NCBI RefSeq assembly: GCF_024586455.1
Contig: NW_026089624.1
Location: forward strand, 12,801,341-12,865,340
Origin: Bactrocera neohumeralis
Lineage: Eukaryota > Arthropoda > Insecta > Diptera > Tephritidae
Direction of reading: 5' to 3'
Length of the DNA: 64,000 nt
In this document: piece after piece, positions 22,011 through 34,400 of the stretch
Position numbering within the stretch: the stretch's first letter is position 1
Layout of the letters: each line of letters begins with the position of its first letter
Program-made: the position numbers and the translations under genes
Notes under the pieces: generated by a model
What the model saw: the letters and a program-made list of their open reading frames with translations, nothing else
The model's database searches: none
Told to the model about the DNA's origin: nothing

Positions 22011-22844
22011 ATGGAAAGGACGTAAGTAAATTTTGATCTTTATTTGAGCAATTGTAATTATTTAATTATATTTAACAAAACGATACTTCTAGAACAAAAC
22101 GTACAACAACGCAGCAATTCCAAAAATTGGTTGCGTTAATGGAAAATAATCCGGACGTCGCCAGAGGAATGGGGAATTTTGGAGCGACAAAGAAAAGCAG
22201 GGCAGAGCAATGGGACCTGTTCGCTGCCGAACTCAATGCCATTGGTCTACCATTGCGAAACGGGCGCGAGTGAAATAAGGTAAAAATTTAATTAATTTGT
22301 TTGGTTGAAGTTACTTATGTGTTGCATTTAGGTTTGGTTGGATTATAAACAGAAACTAAAAAAAAAAATAGCGACAAACCGACGCGAAACTGTTGCCACA
22401 GGAGGAGGACCTTATGCTCAGCAAAGTTTATCTCCATTGGAGCAAAGTGTGGATGAGCTTCTTCACCTTCAGGCGGCTGTACATCCTACAGGCTTGGCAT
22501 ATGGCTCTAATGAAATAGAAAGTGCGGTAAATTGTAGAGAAATTCAGCCAGAAGAGCGCACGACCGAGGAAACACAACGAGCCATGGATTTGGCTTCGCA
22601 ATCCTCAAGCAGCCGTCCTAGAATGACAGTAGAGGAACGTGAAGTAATTCGGATGAAAGCGTTGGAAAAGCAAGCCGAAGTCCAAGACAATCTTTCCAAC
22701 AAAATGGCAAGAATGGAAAAAAAAATTTATGAAATTGCAAGGTATACAAGAAAAATATATGAATTGAAACAGGAAGAAATTAAATTAATGAAAATTAAAG
22801 AAGAAAGGAAGAAGGAAGAAAATTTAGAGAAAAAAAAGACATAG
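22011..22844 (+). CDS. SANT/Myb-like (Zeste-type) DNA-binding protein of Harbinger 2
   Basis: Exons 22011-22021, 22093-22279 and 22332-22844, with introns GTAAGT...TTCTAG and GTAAAA...TTTAG; phases agree. The N-terminal domain reads MERTTKRTTTQQFQKLVALM then NNPDVARGM and SRAEQWDLFAAELNAIG, a Myb/SANT-like fold, followed across the second intron by VWLDYKQKLKKKI. The C-terminus (about residues 170-235) is a charged coiled coil (MARMEKKIYEIARYTRKIYE). One in-frame TGA at 22271 falls where family members have Trp (NGRE-stop-NK), so the gene is one point mutation from open. In PIF/Harbinger elements this protein binds subterminal DNA and helps transposase into the nucleus. The premature stop makes activity of this copy doubtful. 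Confidence 0.8.
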
Positions 22845-23206
22845 AGAAAAGATGGAAATGAAACTACAAATTTTAAAATTAAAAATGCAAAAAAAATAGG
22901 GTAAATAGGGTGCTTGTAAATAGATTGAATTTAGTTTATAGTTTATTTCATAAGAATGTGATGATTTTTTTTTATTTCATATTTTAACTTGAATTGATAT
23001 TTTTTTTAAGAAAACATGTGATGAATTTATTTTTACTTTATTATTGTAAGTGACGGAATTGAATCTGTGATTTTTTTAATTTAATTTAAAAGCATGTAGT
23101 TTTTGTAATTTTTATATATTTATTATCTATGTAATATTGAATTTCAAAGTATTGAATAAAATAAAAGAATGCAATATATTATTCACTGAAGTCGGGATAG
23201 TTTCAT

Positions 23207-24490
23207 TTACATCAAAGCATCAGCAATTTGTCTTCTGCGGCGCTCTCCTGGTGAACCATTGCCATTTTCATTAATTGGTTCCAATGGTACAACGGCATCA
23301 AAGAAGGTTTCAGCCTCCTCCGGATCACCGATTCTAAATTTTTTACAAATGTTGTGCAAGGCACAGCATATATTAATAACGGATGTTACTTTAGCAGGAT
23401 CGTAGCGCATTTTTCTATCACTCAGAAGACATCTGAAACGGCATTTCAAAACTCCAATCGTACGTTCAACAACATTTCTCGCTTTCGCGTGCTTCTTATT
23501 AAAAATTGACTCCCTAGTTCCAGATTCTGCATGACGGAAAGGTGTTAATAAATAAGGGCTTAGTGGGTATCCGGAGTCACCTGCAAATATTTTATTGTTT
23601 TCAATATTGATATGTATGTCAAGATTAAACTTGCGCAGTAGTCAAATATTGCGAATACCTAAATAAATAGAGTTCTGATCTCCGTTTTGATGCGCTGCCT
23701 CTAAACATGCCTTTAGAGAACTATTGTTCCATACGAACGAATCGTGTGTAGAACCAGCATATCTAGCATCCACAAAACGGATATTCATATCATGATCACA
23801 AGCCTGTAATAAAAATACAATAAAATTTTTATACCAATTTTACTGTATTAAATTCATAAAAACTCACAATCATTGCATTTATGCTAAAAAATCCTTTTCT
23901 GTTTAGATAGAGGTGTTTGTTTGTGGTAGGAGCATAAATCGCAATATGGGTTCCATCGATGCAGCCTATTACATTTGGTATTCCCGATCTTGAATAAAAT
24001 TTGCTTCTTGCCTGCTGCTTTTCTTCTTCACTCATATCTACGCTTATATGGGTACGACAAATTTCATTTTCCAAAATGGGTATGATCTCTTTTAAAATAA
24101 GGGAAACTGTTGGCTGAGCAAGTCCCAACTGAAATTCATTCCCTATAGCTTGTTGGTAACTGCCATGTGCAAAAAATCTGAGCGCGGCACACAATTTTAA
24201 CATCGGCGTTATGGAAGACGACATCCGACAATGAAATTTGTCTTTGATTTTATCCAGCACATACATAAATGCGCCCTTGTTTAAGCGGAAATTCGCAACA
24301 AATCTACAAATACGTGCACATTGAACAAAAACTTCTTATTATTCGTTATAATTGAACTGGATACATACACCGTGTTAGGTAGCTCTGTAGGATTAGAATT
24401 ATCTCTAATAAAACGGCGCTGTCGAAGAAGATTAGTTCGCGTTTCCACATCGTAATTATCCTCAAAATACAGATCCGCGTTAATAAACAT
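23207..24490 (-). CDS. Harbinger transposase (HARBI1-like), apparently intact, four exons
   Basis: Minus-strand exons 24490-24369, 24303-23868, 23803-23659 and 23580-23207, joined by introns with donors GTATGT, GTGAGT, GTATTC and acceptors TTTGTAG, TTACAG, TTGCAG. Lengths sum to 1,077 nt, giving 358 residues with all phases consistent. It starts MFINADLYFEDNY and ends GERRRRQIADALM. DDE residues are all present: GCIDGTHIAIY (Asp 1), GDSGYPLSPYLLTP (Asp 2), NVVERTIGVLKCRFRCL (Glu). The helix-turn-helix-like N-terminal part includes GLAQPTVSLILKEI. The product would catalyse excision and TTA-targeted insertion. No stop or frameshift was seen, unlike the sibling in Harbinger 1. Confidence 0.88.
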
Positions 24491-24701
24491 ATTTTCGAAT
24501 TTCAGTTGATATAATAATAAATATTTTAAGTATAAATGACACAAATGTCAAATTCGGATGAACGCGCTACTTTTTTCATGAATGGCAACGACATATTTTA
24601 GCGAATACGTTCATTCGCCATTCACAATGCAAATTTAGGGTATGTTCGCCAAAGCGTTCGCTTCGCCAAATAAATTCGCTTCGCAAGTGACAATACCCGT
24701 G

Positions 24702-25980
24702 TTAATATCTGCAACTGCAAGTGCAAAGATATCAGGAATTATTGCTGTTTAAAAGGGTGTCGTGTTGCCAAGGAGGAAGTAAGTTTCTTACTCGACCAAA
24801 GATCAACCAGAAAAATGATGTTAGGCGGTGTCGATAGAGTTTCAACTGTGAATAAGAAAAAACATCAGAACCAGGAAACAACTATTTTGGTCATGTCACC
24901 TGTGAGTCGGGGACTGCTAAAATATAAAAGACACTATATTATTATATTTGAAATCTAAGTCGGTAAATGTGAGTGAATTAGCTTTGTTGGGTGCGTTGTA
25001 ACTGGAACAGTGGTTTATCTGTCAATTGCATTCAAATCAGTTACCACTACGTCATCTGTTATTTCATTTAGACGGAAAAATTATCGGACCTAAATGCTTT
25101 TAAGGCGCCATCGGATCTCAATTATAAATTTGTCAAACAATGCCGATAGTCGAATTTACCGTTATACCTACATTATTATCTGAAATAACTAGGTAAGAGC
25201 TTAATACCGACCAAAAGTATTTATACGACATAATGACCGCTATCAGTACTGGTATATTTTCTCCTGTTTAGCTAATATGGAAGCTGGAGCCCTAAACCAT
25301 TCTAGATGACTAACAGCGAATCATTCTAAAATTGTATACCACTTGAACTGACCCAGAAGAAAAGCTAGTTGTATTAGCCACGTATGTTATGAAAGTTCAT
25401 GGACCAATGTGGTTTACAATAAAACGTAATTCTTCATACATTAACGGAGCCAAAAACATATGGCAAACCATTAATCTATGTCGTTATTTGAATTCCAATA
25501 TGAAAGTCATCGTTGACAAGGTAATCCAACGAAATGGATACTTTGGTCACCCAGAAAATCTTCTCATTGCCATGCTTGGTGATGACAGAGAGATTTTAAG
25601 AGGTCTTGCATATCGAAGAATTGTAAAACAAAGATCAGAGAAAGCTCGAAGACTTCGAACCTTTAAAGTACCTACATTCAATTTCGATGCCTAAGATTAC
25701 ACTGAGATTATTATGTGGCAAGACTCCGATATAACTAATGAATCTCTAACTTTAAAAATGTTTGATGAAACCTTGAAAAACATTGTCAACCGTTTTTGGT
25801 ACATGTAAGGATATTATAGATTTTCTATGCCACACCCAAGCTGTGGAGCGCTGCATCAAGTTGATAACAGAAGCATCGAACGCAGTTTGTGGGGAAAATA
25901 AACGAGATGGCTTCATTAGGGCAAGACTGCTATCACGTCCACGAATGCCTCATTTCAATACAAAAAAAAAAGTTTTTTAA
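24702..25980 (+). pseudogene. Unclassified arthropod repeat-family protein, 3' part
   Basis: Immediately after the Harbinger 2 target duplication the frame resumes with NICNCKCKDIRNYCCLKGC (a Cys-rich patch), then EEVSFLLDQRSTRKMMLGG up to a stop near 24955. Further blocks in broken frames are QWFICQLHSNQLPLRHLL (about 25010-25070), GPMWFTIKRNSSYINGAKNI (25400), YFGHPENLLIAMLGDDREIL (25540) and CHTQAVERCIKLITEASNAV then RDGFIRARLLSRPRMP (25830-25960). The order matches uncharacterised arthropod proteins I remember. Multiple frame breaks show decay independent of the transposon insertion. Function is unknown. Confidence 0.6.
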
Positions 25981-26149
25981 GAGAATATTTTTTCGTAATA
26001 AATGCTTAGAATGGCATTTTTTTTGTTTTATTTAAATGCTTGACTGTACTGGGGCACCTCAAAACATTAAGCCAGCTGTTTGGTATTTTGCATATTTGTT
26101 TTATATATTAAAAGGCAACTTTTCATAGCTATGCCGTTAAAAACCAGAA

Positions 26150-26760
26150 AAAAAATTTTTTCTCCATTCATTATCGCTCCACCTTATTATTGAAGATAAG
26201 CATGAGAGGTTGTACCAAGGCAGTACAATTTTTCATAAGTACAGGCGGACGCCCATCCACATCCTATTTAAAAGAAGACTTAATATCACAAATAGCCTTG
26301 GCAATATCATCCTGTGAAAGACACAGTGTTCCAAAATTTATGGATGGAAGGCAACTTATATGGTTGTATATGTTTAAGCGGGATATTATAATGACAAAAT
26401 TCCTGAATTGATTTCTTAAAAATGGAGAAACTATTAGCTGTATCTAGTCCCGAAAGTAAATCATCCCATTTAATCTCAGTGAGCAGATTTTCGAGTCGTT
26501 CAAAATCACTAAATGCAAAATTAAAACCAAGCCCATCAATATTTAAAATTTAACAGGAGCGAAAAGATAAGTATCCACCTCAAACGCTAACGGAAAATGA
26601 TGTATGGTAGCTGGAGTAATTGAAGAGAATCCATCAAGAAACCTACATCTTAAATAATCACTGAGAAAGACTAAGTCAAGAAATCGATCGAGACTATTTG
26701 AATATCAGTTGATTTGAATCAGATTGAGACTAAGCAAGCTATCAATGAGAAATAACTCCT
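26150..26760 (-). pseudogene. LINE endonuclease/RT N-terminal remnant
   Basis: On the minus strand, broken frames give RFLDLVFLSD, TIHHFPLAFEVD (an SDH-type endonuclease end), QDDIAKAICDIKSSFK and DVDGRPPVLMKNCTALVQP, the linker and first RT motif of a jockey/CR1-like element. Stops are frequent. It may belong to the same family as the RT remnant at 17335-18690. Confidence 0.5.
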
Positions 26761-28324
26761 GAGAAGTGTTTGTTTTAGCGTACAAACCAGTGCTGCCACA
26801 TCGACGAATTTTTCCGGATTTTTCGAGGCTACATACATGTCAATATAAACCCATACTTTTATGCAATTCGATATCCTTTATTGTATATAAATAGAGTCCT
26901 GGTGTCGATTTATATAGAAATGATGTGATGTGGGATTTTTCCATATTTTTGAATATAATGCAATAGTTATGGTAATTTATTAGTGCGTTCATAAGCAATT
27001 GACCTTACAATGTTGAAGATTTATAGGTATGGTTGTTCTGATATTTGGCATGGTATTTCACGCATTTCGTATAATATTTCAGGCAGTTAAATTTCTGAAC
27101 AAAAAGACCAAACTGCAGGACTGGTATGTTTACGTTTTAACTCCATTTAGATTGGCCCTTCAACATATATTTCAATGCAGAAAACAATTTGTGTAAGTTT
27201 TAATATATTTATTTCCTAATATGATGCAATTTTGGTAATACCTTTTTGTAAACAAATTCTCAACTCCGGAGATCTGCTATGTTATTTTTATTTATATTAC
27301 AATGTAACGGTATGCAATTTAATGGCAATCTGTTCTACGAAATACGAACCTACTGTATTTAAAAACACAAACACTGTCATTTCTGCAATTTCTTGGGCAA
27401 TTATTCGAGTTTATTTAATATTTGTAAAAAGCAAAAATGAATATTTAAGAAAATAATTTCAAATGTTTGTCTAGTTAACGTGATTAGAGGTACCAATATG
27501 ACTTTTGACATAAATAATACTTCAATGCTTTCAAAATTGTTCGAATTTCCGAGACGTAATGTAAGTGAGGGTCGCAACGCATTATTGTACATTTACCATT
27601 ATAATAAAACTTCTTACTGCTACGATTTAAATTAATATTAATACCTTGAGACGCACTTAGTAATTAAACTTTGAATAAAATATAAAAATATAATAAAATA
27701 TACTTTTACAATTCATTATTTGTTGCTGTTGTAGAATTTATCATGTATCATGGTCTTAAAAAAGTTACGTGTATACTTTAATGTTTAGTAAGTAGTGTCA
27801 GTCTGATTAGAATATATATTTGCTTCAGTCTAGTATGATCGGCATCTTCGGTGATTCGCTGGCATAACTGACTGAAGTAATTTTCTGGAAAATATAACAA
27901 TTAGAACTATGAGTCCACAGTAGCCATAGCCAAGATGTAGCAAATTTATAGCGAATTGGTGGTAGAGCTGGTTAATTGGAGTTGAAATATTGTACACGAG
28001 TTATTCGTCTGCAATTTGACAGATGTTCATCTTGCAATAGCTAGAAAAAAAATAAAAATTTTTGTATTATTCAAAATAAAATAGACATTAAATTCACGTT
28101 TCTTATTATATTAGACAGTTTAGAATAGGAAACAAAGTCTCCGTGAGAGCTTTCGTTTGTGAACTATTGTTGCATTTCACGGACTCACCTTTTCTAAACA
28201 TACTGGAACACTCACTAAAATTCTCTAAATTCATACTGTCCCTTATTGTGTAGTGTGACATATTTAATAAATTATTTGCTTTAAATAGTAATTTATTTTC
28301 AGGAAAATAATTTTGATGCAGATG
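26761..28324. other. Non-coding region downstream of the plexin stop codon
   Basis: No confident gene. The part next to 28324 should include the plexin 3' UTR; minus-strand AATAAA-like signals occur near 28290 and 28260, but the true cleavage site cannot be chosen from sequence. A short minus-strand frame at 27780-27885 (ending IRLTLLTKH) after an acceptor-like tattttccag shows no recognised domain. Confidence 0.4.
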
Positions 28325-28432
28325 TCAGCAAGCAGAGGTTTCCTCTCCACTTAACGTAAACGCCACATTTTCCAACTTATGTGATAAATTATTTTTTTTG
28401 CAATTCAGATCCGTATCTAGAGCATGAACGAT
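28325..28432 (-). CDS. PlexA: Plexin exon G: terminal coding exon
   Basis: 108 nt after an acceptor atttctacag. Phase 0 matches exon F, so YVTKYWDE joins IVHALDTDLNCKKNNLSHKL ENVAFTLSGEETSAC and a TGA stop at 28325-28327. Class A plexins end with a comparable segment (an E-I-x-x-A-L-D start, then a basic Cys-containing helix and KLE). The frame upstream of the acceptor is not plexin-like. It lies 24.2 kb from exon F, on the same strand. Confidence 0.82.
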   Translation of the reverse strand: MVHALDTDLNCKKNNLSHKLENVAFTLSGEETSAC

Positions 28433-31400
28433 CTGTAGAAATGATAAGAAATTAATAAAAGTAATTAATACAAAATGTGTTTTGAATATATAATTATAAC
28501 AGGAATCCCTGAAACTTAACACCCAAATTTAGTTGCGATTTATGTTACTGGGCGAATCATTATTTTCCACGAGAACTGCTTTCACCCCCGAGACAATTGT
28601 GAAACCCCTCCTTGATGAGCAGAAACAGGACTACATATTTCATTAGCATACAGACTATTAAGAATTGTGTTTAGCAATAAGCCACTCAGAAAATAAAATG
28701 ATGGATTTAGAATCCGAATAATCCAAAAGAGATTCTTCGGGCGTTTTTATGTTAAGAAAAAATCCGGTACTTATGCTCGAATGGTAAGCGATTGGAGGCA
28801 TTGTTAGTTGATGGCGTATAACATTTAATATTATAAACTAATACGATCAACATAAAAACAATCAATATGAAAGCAGATATAGCTAGGTTAACACTTTCTT
28901 CAGTTTTTGCGAGACAAACGAACTGCAATTAAGTTTTACATATGTATGTACAAAGAAGAATATTTCAGAAATAACGACGGGACGACCTTCACATTGTGTA
29001 GGAGAAAATGTCGTTTTTAGTATTATTATGGAACATTTTCCATATTATTATTATATTATATATTATTAGCGTTTAAACCTTCCCTGGACTTCCACGAATA
29101 TTTTAATTAGTCAAATTGATTCAGCCGTTAACAAAATTTTTAATTTTTTGTTACATAAAAACTCATATCAGTAATATGTGAATGAAATATAATTAACACT
29201 TCAGATTTTCTTGTGAATTCAAAACATATAATCTCTTATAAAGTATAAATATCAGCTACCTTTAGAGAAAGTACTGCTTAATACAATAGTCTCCCAACAT
29301 TCCTGAGTTCCAGAATCCATTTATGGTTTCGTAGAAAAATTTGGATCATTCAGTTTTTCTTCAAAGCTAATATCCTTTATCAGTTGCCGTAATTGTGGAC
29401 CGGTGCATCCCTTGAGTCAAACTCTTTGAGTCAAGCAAAAATAAAAATGATTTAGATGATCCTCTGGTTCGGTCCAAATCATTGGTACTGCAAACGGCAT
29501 ATGTCTGAGTTCTTGTTTAGCTCAACTTTATAGCAGTCTCACACTTAACATAACATTGGCACAATTACGATTCTTTTGGCGCCGTAATTTGAAGGTATGG
29601 GCGGATAGAGGAGGTCTTGAAAATGTACACACATATACTCATCTCAGACTTCTAATTTTTGAGATATTTGAATTTAAAGTTCAACAATTTCATATAATAA
29701 ATAGAGATAAGTTATATATGGGGGGCCCATTCAGCGAATACCAAAAATTGGCAAATGGGGTTGGTGATGCGAATATATAGCCTATCCCTCCCAAACGTCA
29801 ACCTCACCTTCGCGCGGTACCCCCTGTTCACTACGAACGAGGCTCTGACGACCGAGTAAAGGCGGTATAACCTTAGCACCTGCGAGGAAGAAATTCCTAC
29901 GCCATTGCCTGCCTAGAGGCGAAACCGGCAGCCCCGGAACTAGGCTCGGATGTAGAAGGCCAATCACCTACTCATCTTAAACTCTATGATTACCAAAACC
30001 GAAATAAACAAAATTAAGATTAAGAACGATAAATTGATGACGACCTTCAGCATGAAAAATGGATTACGAATAGGAACCTGGAATGTACGTTCATTGCCAA
30101 CTAAGCTACCGCAACTTTGTAAAGAATTTAACCGCTACAAACTCATTCTTCTTGGTCTTTGCGAGGTTAGATGGGCTGACTCGGGCGAAGTTACAACAAC
30201 CTCTGGCGAAAAATTCATTTTCTCTGGAAACAAGCCCACTCAAAGAAGGGAGAATGGCGTCGGATTTCTTCTTTCTAAGTCAGCCTCTGCGGCGCTTATA
30301 GAATGGAAAGCTCACTCGGATAGAATCATCTCAGTGAGGCTGCNNNNNNNNNNNNNNNNNNNNNNNNNNNNNNNNNNNNNNNNNNNNNNNNNNNNNNNNN
30401 NNNNNNNNNNNNNNNNNNNNNNNNNNNNNNNNNNNNNNNNNNNTTTCCTTGAAACTTGAAGCTGTTAGTAATCTCGCCGCACAAACTGGACTTAAAATTA
30501 ATATAGCGAAGAAAAAATTCATGCGCATCAACGCAACCAAAACGCCAAACCTACAGATCGCTGGAACATGTCTCGAAGAAGTCGACGAGTTCTGCTATTT
30601 AGGTAGCTTCATATCTAAAAACGGTGGATCAGCAGCCGATATACGAAACCGTATATCCAAAGGTCGCGCTGCCTTCGGAAAGTCTCACGACGACATTAGC
30701 AGCCAACACCTGGAGACGGGAAGTCGAAGCAGAAGCACAGAGAAGTGGTTATTCTTGGAGAGAAACTAAATTCATAGCTGTAAATAAAACAAATTATAAT
30801 TTGTTTATTGAGGCCCTATGTTCCACCTAGGAACTACGGGAAGATATATATATGTATAATATAATATTATTTCGCGCATAGTTTTTTATGCACTGGCACC
30901 CTTCGGTCGCGCTTGAAAAAAATTACTATGGTCGGTCCAACACCGGGGTGTTCAGAGTTCTTTTGCGTCGAACTTCTTTCTGCACTAAATAATAATAAAG
31001 ATGATAAACAAAAAAAATTTTGATTATTTTTTTACGACACAAAATGTGGCAACACTAATATTAGTCATAAATGTTATGCCACAAATCTTTTGAAACTGTA
31101 TGTGCGCAAAATAGTTTTTAAAGTATTTTTATTTCCTTAAAAAATTTACAATAAATGTAAAAGTCAGAAATATTTCAATGTGTACAGTGTAGTTAAAAAT
31201 ATATTAATTGAAAAATGTGTGCAATTTGAGTTAAATAGAGCGTGTATTACCCTTGCAAATTTTTGAACTTTAAATAAAAATATCTCGAAAACTATAAGTT
31301 TTTTTATATTTTAATCTCTATTCATCCGTACCATCAAATCGCGGCGCCAAAAGAACCCTAATATTGCCATAACATTTATGTGGAACCTAGGATTTATCTT

Positions 31401-34400
31401 GATTCCTCACAGAAAATCCAAAATAGTCTAAATCGCACTATTCAATTAATCAGTGGTGTGGAATCCGATAGTTGTCGGAATTAGAATTGAAACCGATAAA
31501 AAAAAGTAGTAGGTGCCATGAATTCAGATCTTATTGGGTTGATGTTTGAAACAGGATTTGTATCGGTTTGAGTGTAATCGAAACCGATTTTAGGGGTTGA
31601 TATCAGATATAAAGCAAGAAGACAATCGCTAACAAATTTGAATATTGCGTTGTAATTTCTGTGTGCTGTTAGACGATAGAAAAAATGCAAGTTAAGAAAT
31701 TTATAAATTTATTTATTTTGTTGTTACGAATTAATTAACTTTATTTTTAGAGGGGAAAACATAAGAATAGAACACAAAATACCATAATAATTGAATTTAT
31801 GTAAAAAATTCAGACATTATAAGAGGATTCACAAATCACAATTAAGTGCTTATAGATTCATTATGACAGGAATAAACGGAATCCTGTAATGCTGCAGGTC
31901 CTCCACATAAAGATGTCACCGGGCGAAAAAAGGTAAATAAATAACTTGTTTTTATAAGTTACTAGCTGACCCTGCGTGAAATTATGTGTGTTTGAAATGA
32001 AAAGAAAGTTGAATTTGCGTTGTGTTAAAAACCATTTATTTTCGATTTTTCTAAATTTTTTTCAATGTAACGCAGCTTGCATATCAAGCCTCTCCAAAGA
32101 TTTTAGCAATTCCACTGGATAATTCACGGCTTCGAATTTTTGGCAGCAAAAATTGCGCGTGCAAATTATTAAAACACTTGTTGAGTTTTAATCTTTTTTA
32201 TTTCTCTTGTTTACACAAGAGCAGCCGTTTGTATCGGTCGAGTTATTACAACTGATTTGCTTAATAAAATATTGCGACGACTACGCCTAAATACCTAACT
32301 CTTTGTTTTACCTGTCAGTTGCTGCACATGTTTTGCCGTGTGACTTTCAAAATGCAATTCGGCAATTTACCTCTTGCTTTTCCGCTGTAACGATGTTGTT
32401 GTTGTCACGCGCTACCTAGTCGACGCTTCGTCATCAGTATCGGTGGGAGAGTTGTTGTTACGCTATTTCCACACTTAAACCTGCCGACGCGCCGTCAGCA
32501 ATATCGGTGGGAGTGGAGTGTTGACCGGATACTTGTTTACCGGTGTTAACTACCCCCCCTATTGAAATGGAGGCGTCCTCGGCTTCTTTGATGACTTTAT
32601 TCAATATCACCATGATAGTTCGTCTTCGTTTCACCAAGATTGCTCCAACTACAGAGATGACAAATAGGAGAAAGAGAAGTGCGCCCCCTGATTGTAATGA
32701 ACGGGCGTTAACGAGATCATGCAGCCTCACTATGTGCTTAATGTTCCTCATATTTACTTTCTGTAAGTATGGTAACGATGGAGGATGGAGTCATGTGTAG
32801 AAGTTCACGCAAGTGAGGAAAGTTCTCTGATCGCCATTCACTTGGGAGTGGCCAGAAACGATTCTTTTACACATGACTCAAACAGCTCACTACTTCCGGT
32901 CTTTGACCAAGTATCCTCTGGGTAGCCTAAGAACATCCGTTCGAAGGCGAGCTAAAGTGAGAAGGCGAAACATCCCCTGCATAGGGTTGTGCGCTGGGTT
33001 TGGGACCCGCCACGTAAAAAGCCTACCCCAATGAAAAATGACAAACAGCCTCGGATGAGAAACCCCTCTTTTGATGACGACCACGGCAAACGAAAGAAGG
33101 ACTACGAATTAAGGGCATGCACCTGGAATGTCCGGTCCCTTAATTGGGAAGGTGCCGCTGCCCAGCTGGCTGATGTCCTCGTGAAAATAAAGGCTGACAT
33201 CACCGCCGTCCAAGCAATGCGATGGACGGGTCAAGGACAGAGACGAGAAGGTGCTTGAGGCATTTACTACAGTGGCCATATAAAGGAGCGCAAGTTTGGT
33301 GTGGGATTCGTGGTGGGAGAGAGACTCCGTCGTCGAGTACTATCATTCACTCCGGTGAATGAACGTCTAGCCACAATCCGCATCATAGCGAGGTTCTTCC
33401 ACATATCGCTGATCTGCGCCCACGTCCCGTCGGATGAGAAGGACGATGTGACCAAAGATGCCTTTTATGAGTGCTTGGAACGCATTTATGAGAGATGCCC
33501 CCGCCACGATGTCAAAATCGTGCTTGGCGACTTTAACGCCAGGGTGGGCAAAGAAGGAATCTTTGGCACTACGGTCGGTAAATTCAGCTTCCACGAGGAA
33601 ACATCCCCAAATGGGTTGAGGCTGATCGACTCCGCCGGGGCCCGAAATATGGTTATCTGTAGTACTAGATTCCAGCACAAAAAGATTCATCAAGCCACCT
33701 GGCTGTCTCCGGATCGAAAAACTACCAACCAGATCGATCATGTTGTGATAGACGGAAGACACGTCTCCAGTGTTTTAGATGTGCGTGCGCTCCGAGGTCC
33801 TAACATCGACTCGGACCACTATCTTGTTGCAGCCAAGATTTGCACCCGCCTCTGTGCAGCAAAAAACGCACGTCAACAAACACAAGGAAGGTTCGACGTC
33901 GAGAAGCTGCAATCACAACAGACAGCCGAACGATTTTCTACTCGGCTTGCACTCCTGCTCTCTGAGAGCACTCGTCAACAACTCGGTATAAGGGAACTGT
34001 GGGACGGCATTTCAAACTCCTTACGTATAGCTGCATCCGAAACCATTGGTTTTCGGAAAGTGCAAAAGAACAACTGGTACGACGAGGAGTGCCGTGTCGC
34101 AGCGGAGAGAAAACAGGCTGCCTACCTCGCAACGTTACGATCGACCACAACACGTGCGGGATGGGATAGATACCGAGAGTTGAAGAGGGAAGCGAGACGC
34201 ATTTGCAGACAGAAAAAGAAAGAGGCCGAAATGCTTGAGTGTGAAGAGCTTGATAAGCTGGCCGACAGGGGTAATGCTCGAAAATTCTACGAAAAAATGC
34301 GGCGGCTTACAGAAGGTTTCAAGACCGGAGCATACTCTTGTAGAACCCCCAAAGGTGATCTAGTCACCGATGCCCAGAGCATACTTAAATTATGGAGGGA

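Larger units (their letters stand above)
21803..24701. mobile_element. PIF/Harbinger DNA transposon 2, apparently complete
   Basis: Terminal inverted repeats contain GGGTATTGTCACTTGCGAAG (from 21806) and its complement near 24698. TTA target duplications lie at 21800-21802 and 24702-24704. The element is 2,899 bp, with a SANT-like gene on the plus strand (22011-22844) and transposase on the minus strand (24490-23207) arranged tail to tail. Subterminal regions are full of ttcgcc/ggcgaa words in both orientations, likely binding sites for the element's own proteins. Confidence 0.95.

Noticed and set aside
27780..28860. Possible decayed chemoreceptor on the minus strand
   Set aside because: Hydrophobic, receptor-like pieces appear in several frames, but no conserved motif was found and the AT bias gives such peptides by chance. 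Only the plexin terminal exon in this interval is supported.
33367..33762. Long minus-strand frames across the RTE element
   Set aside because: They are shadows opposite a well-supported plus-strand endonuclease-RT frame.
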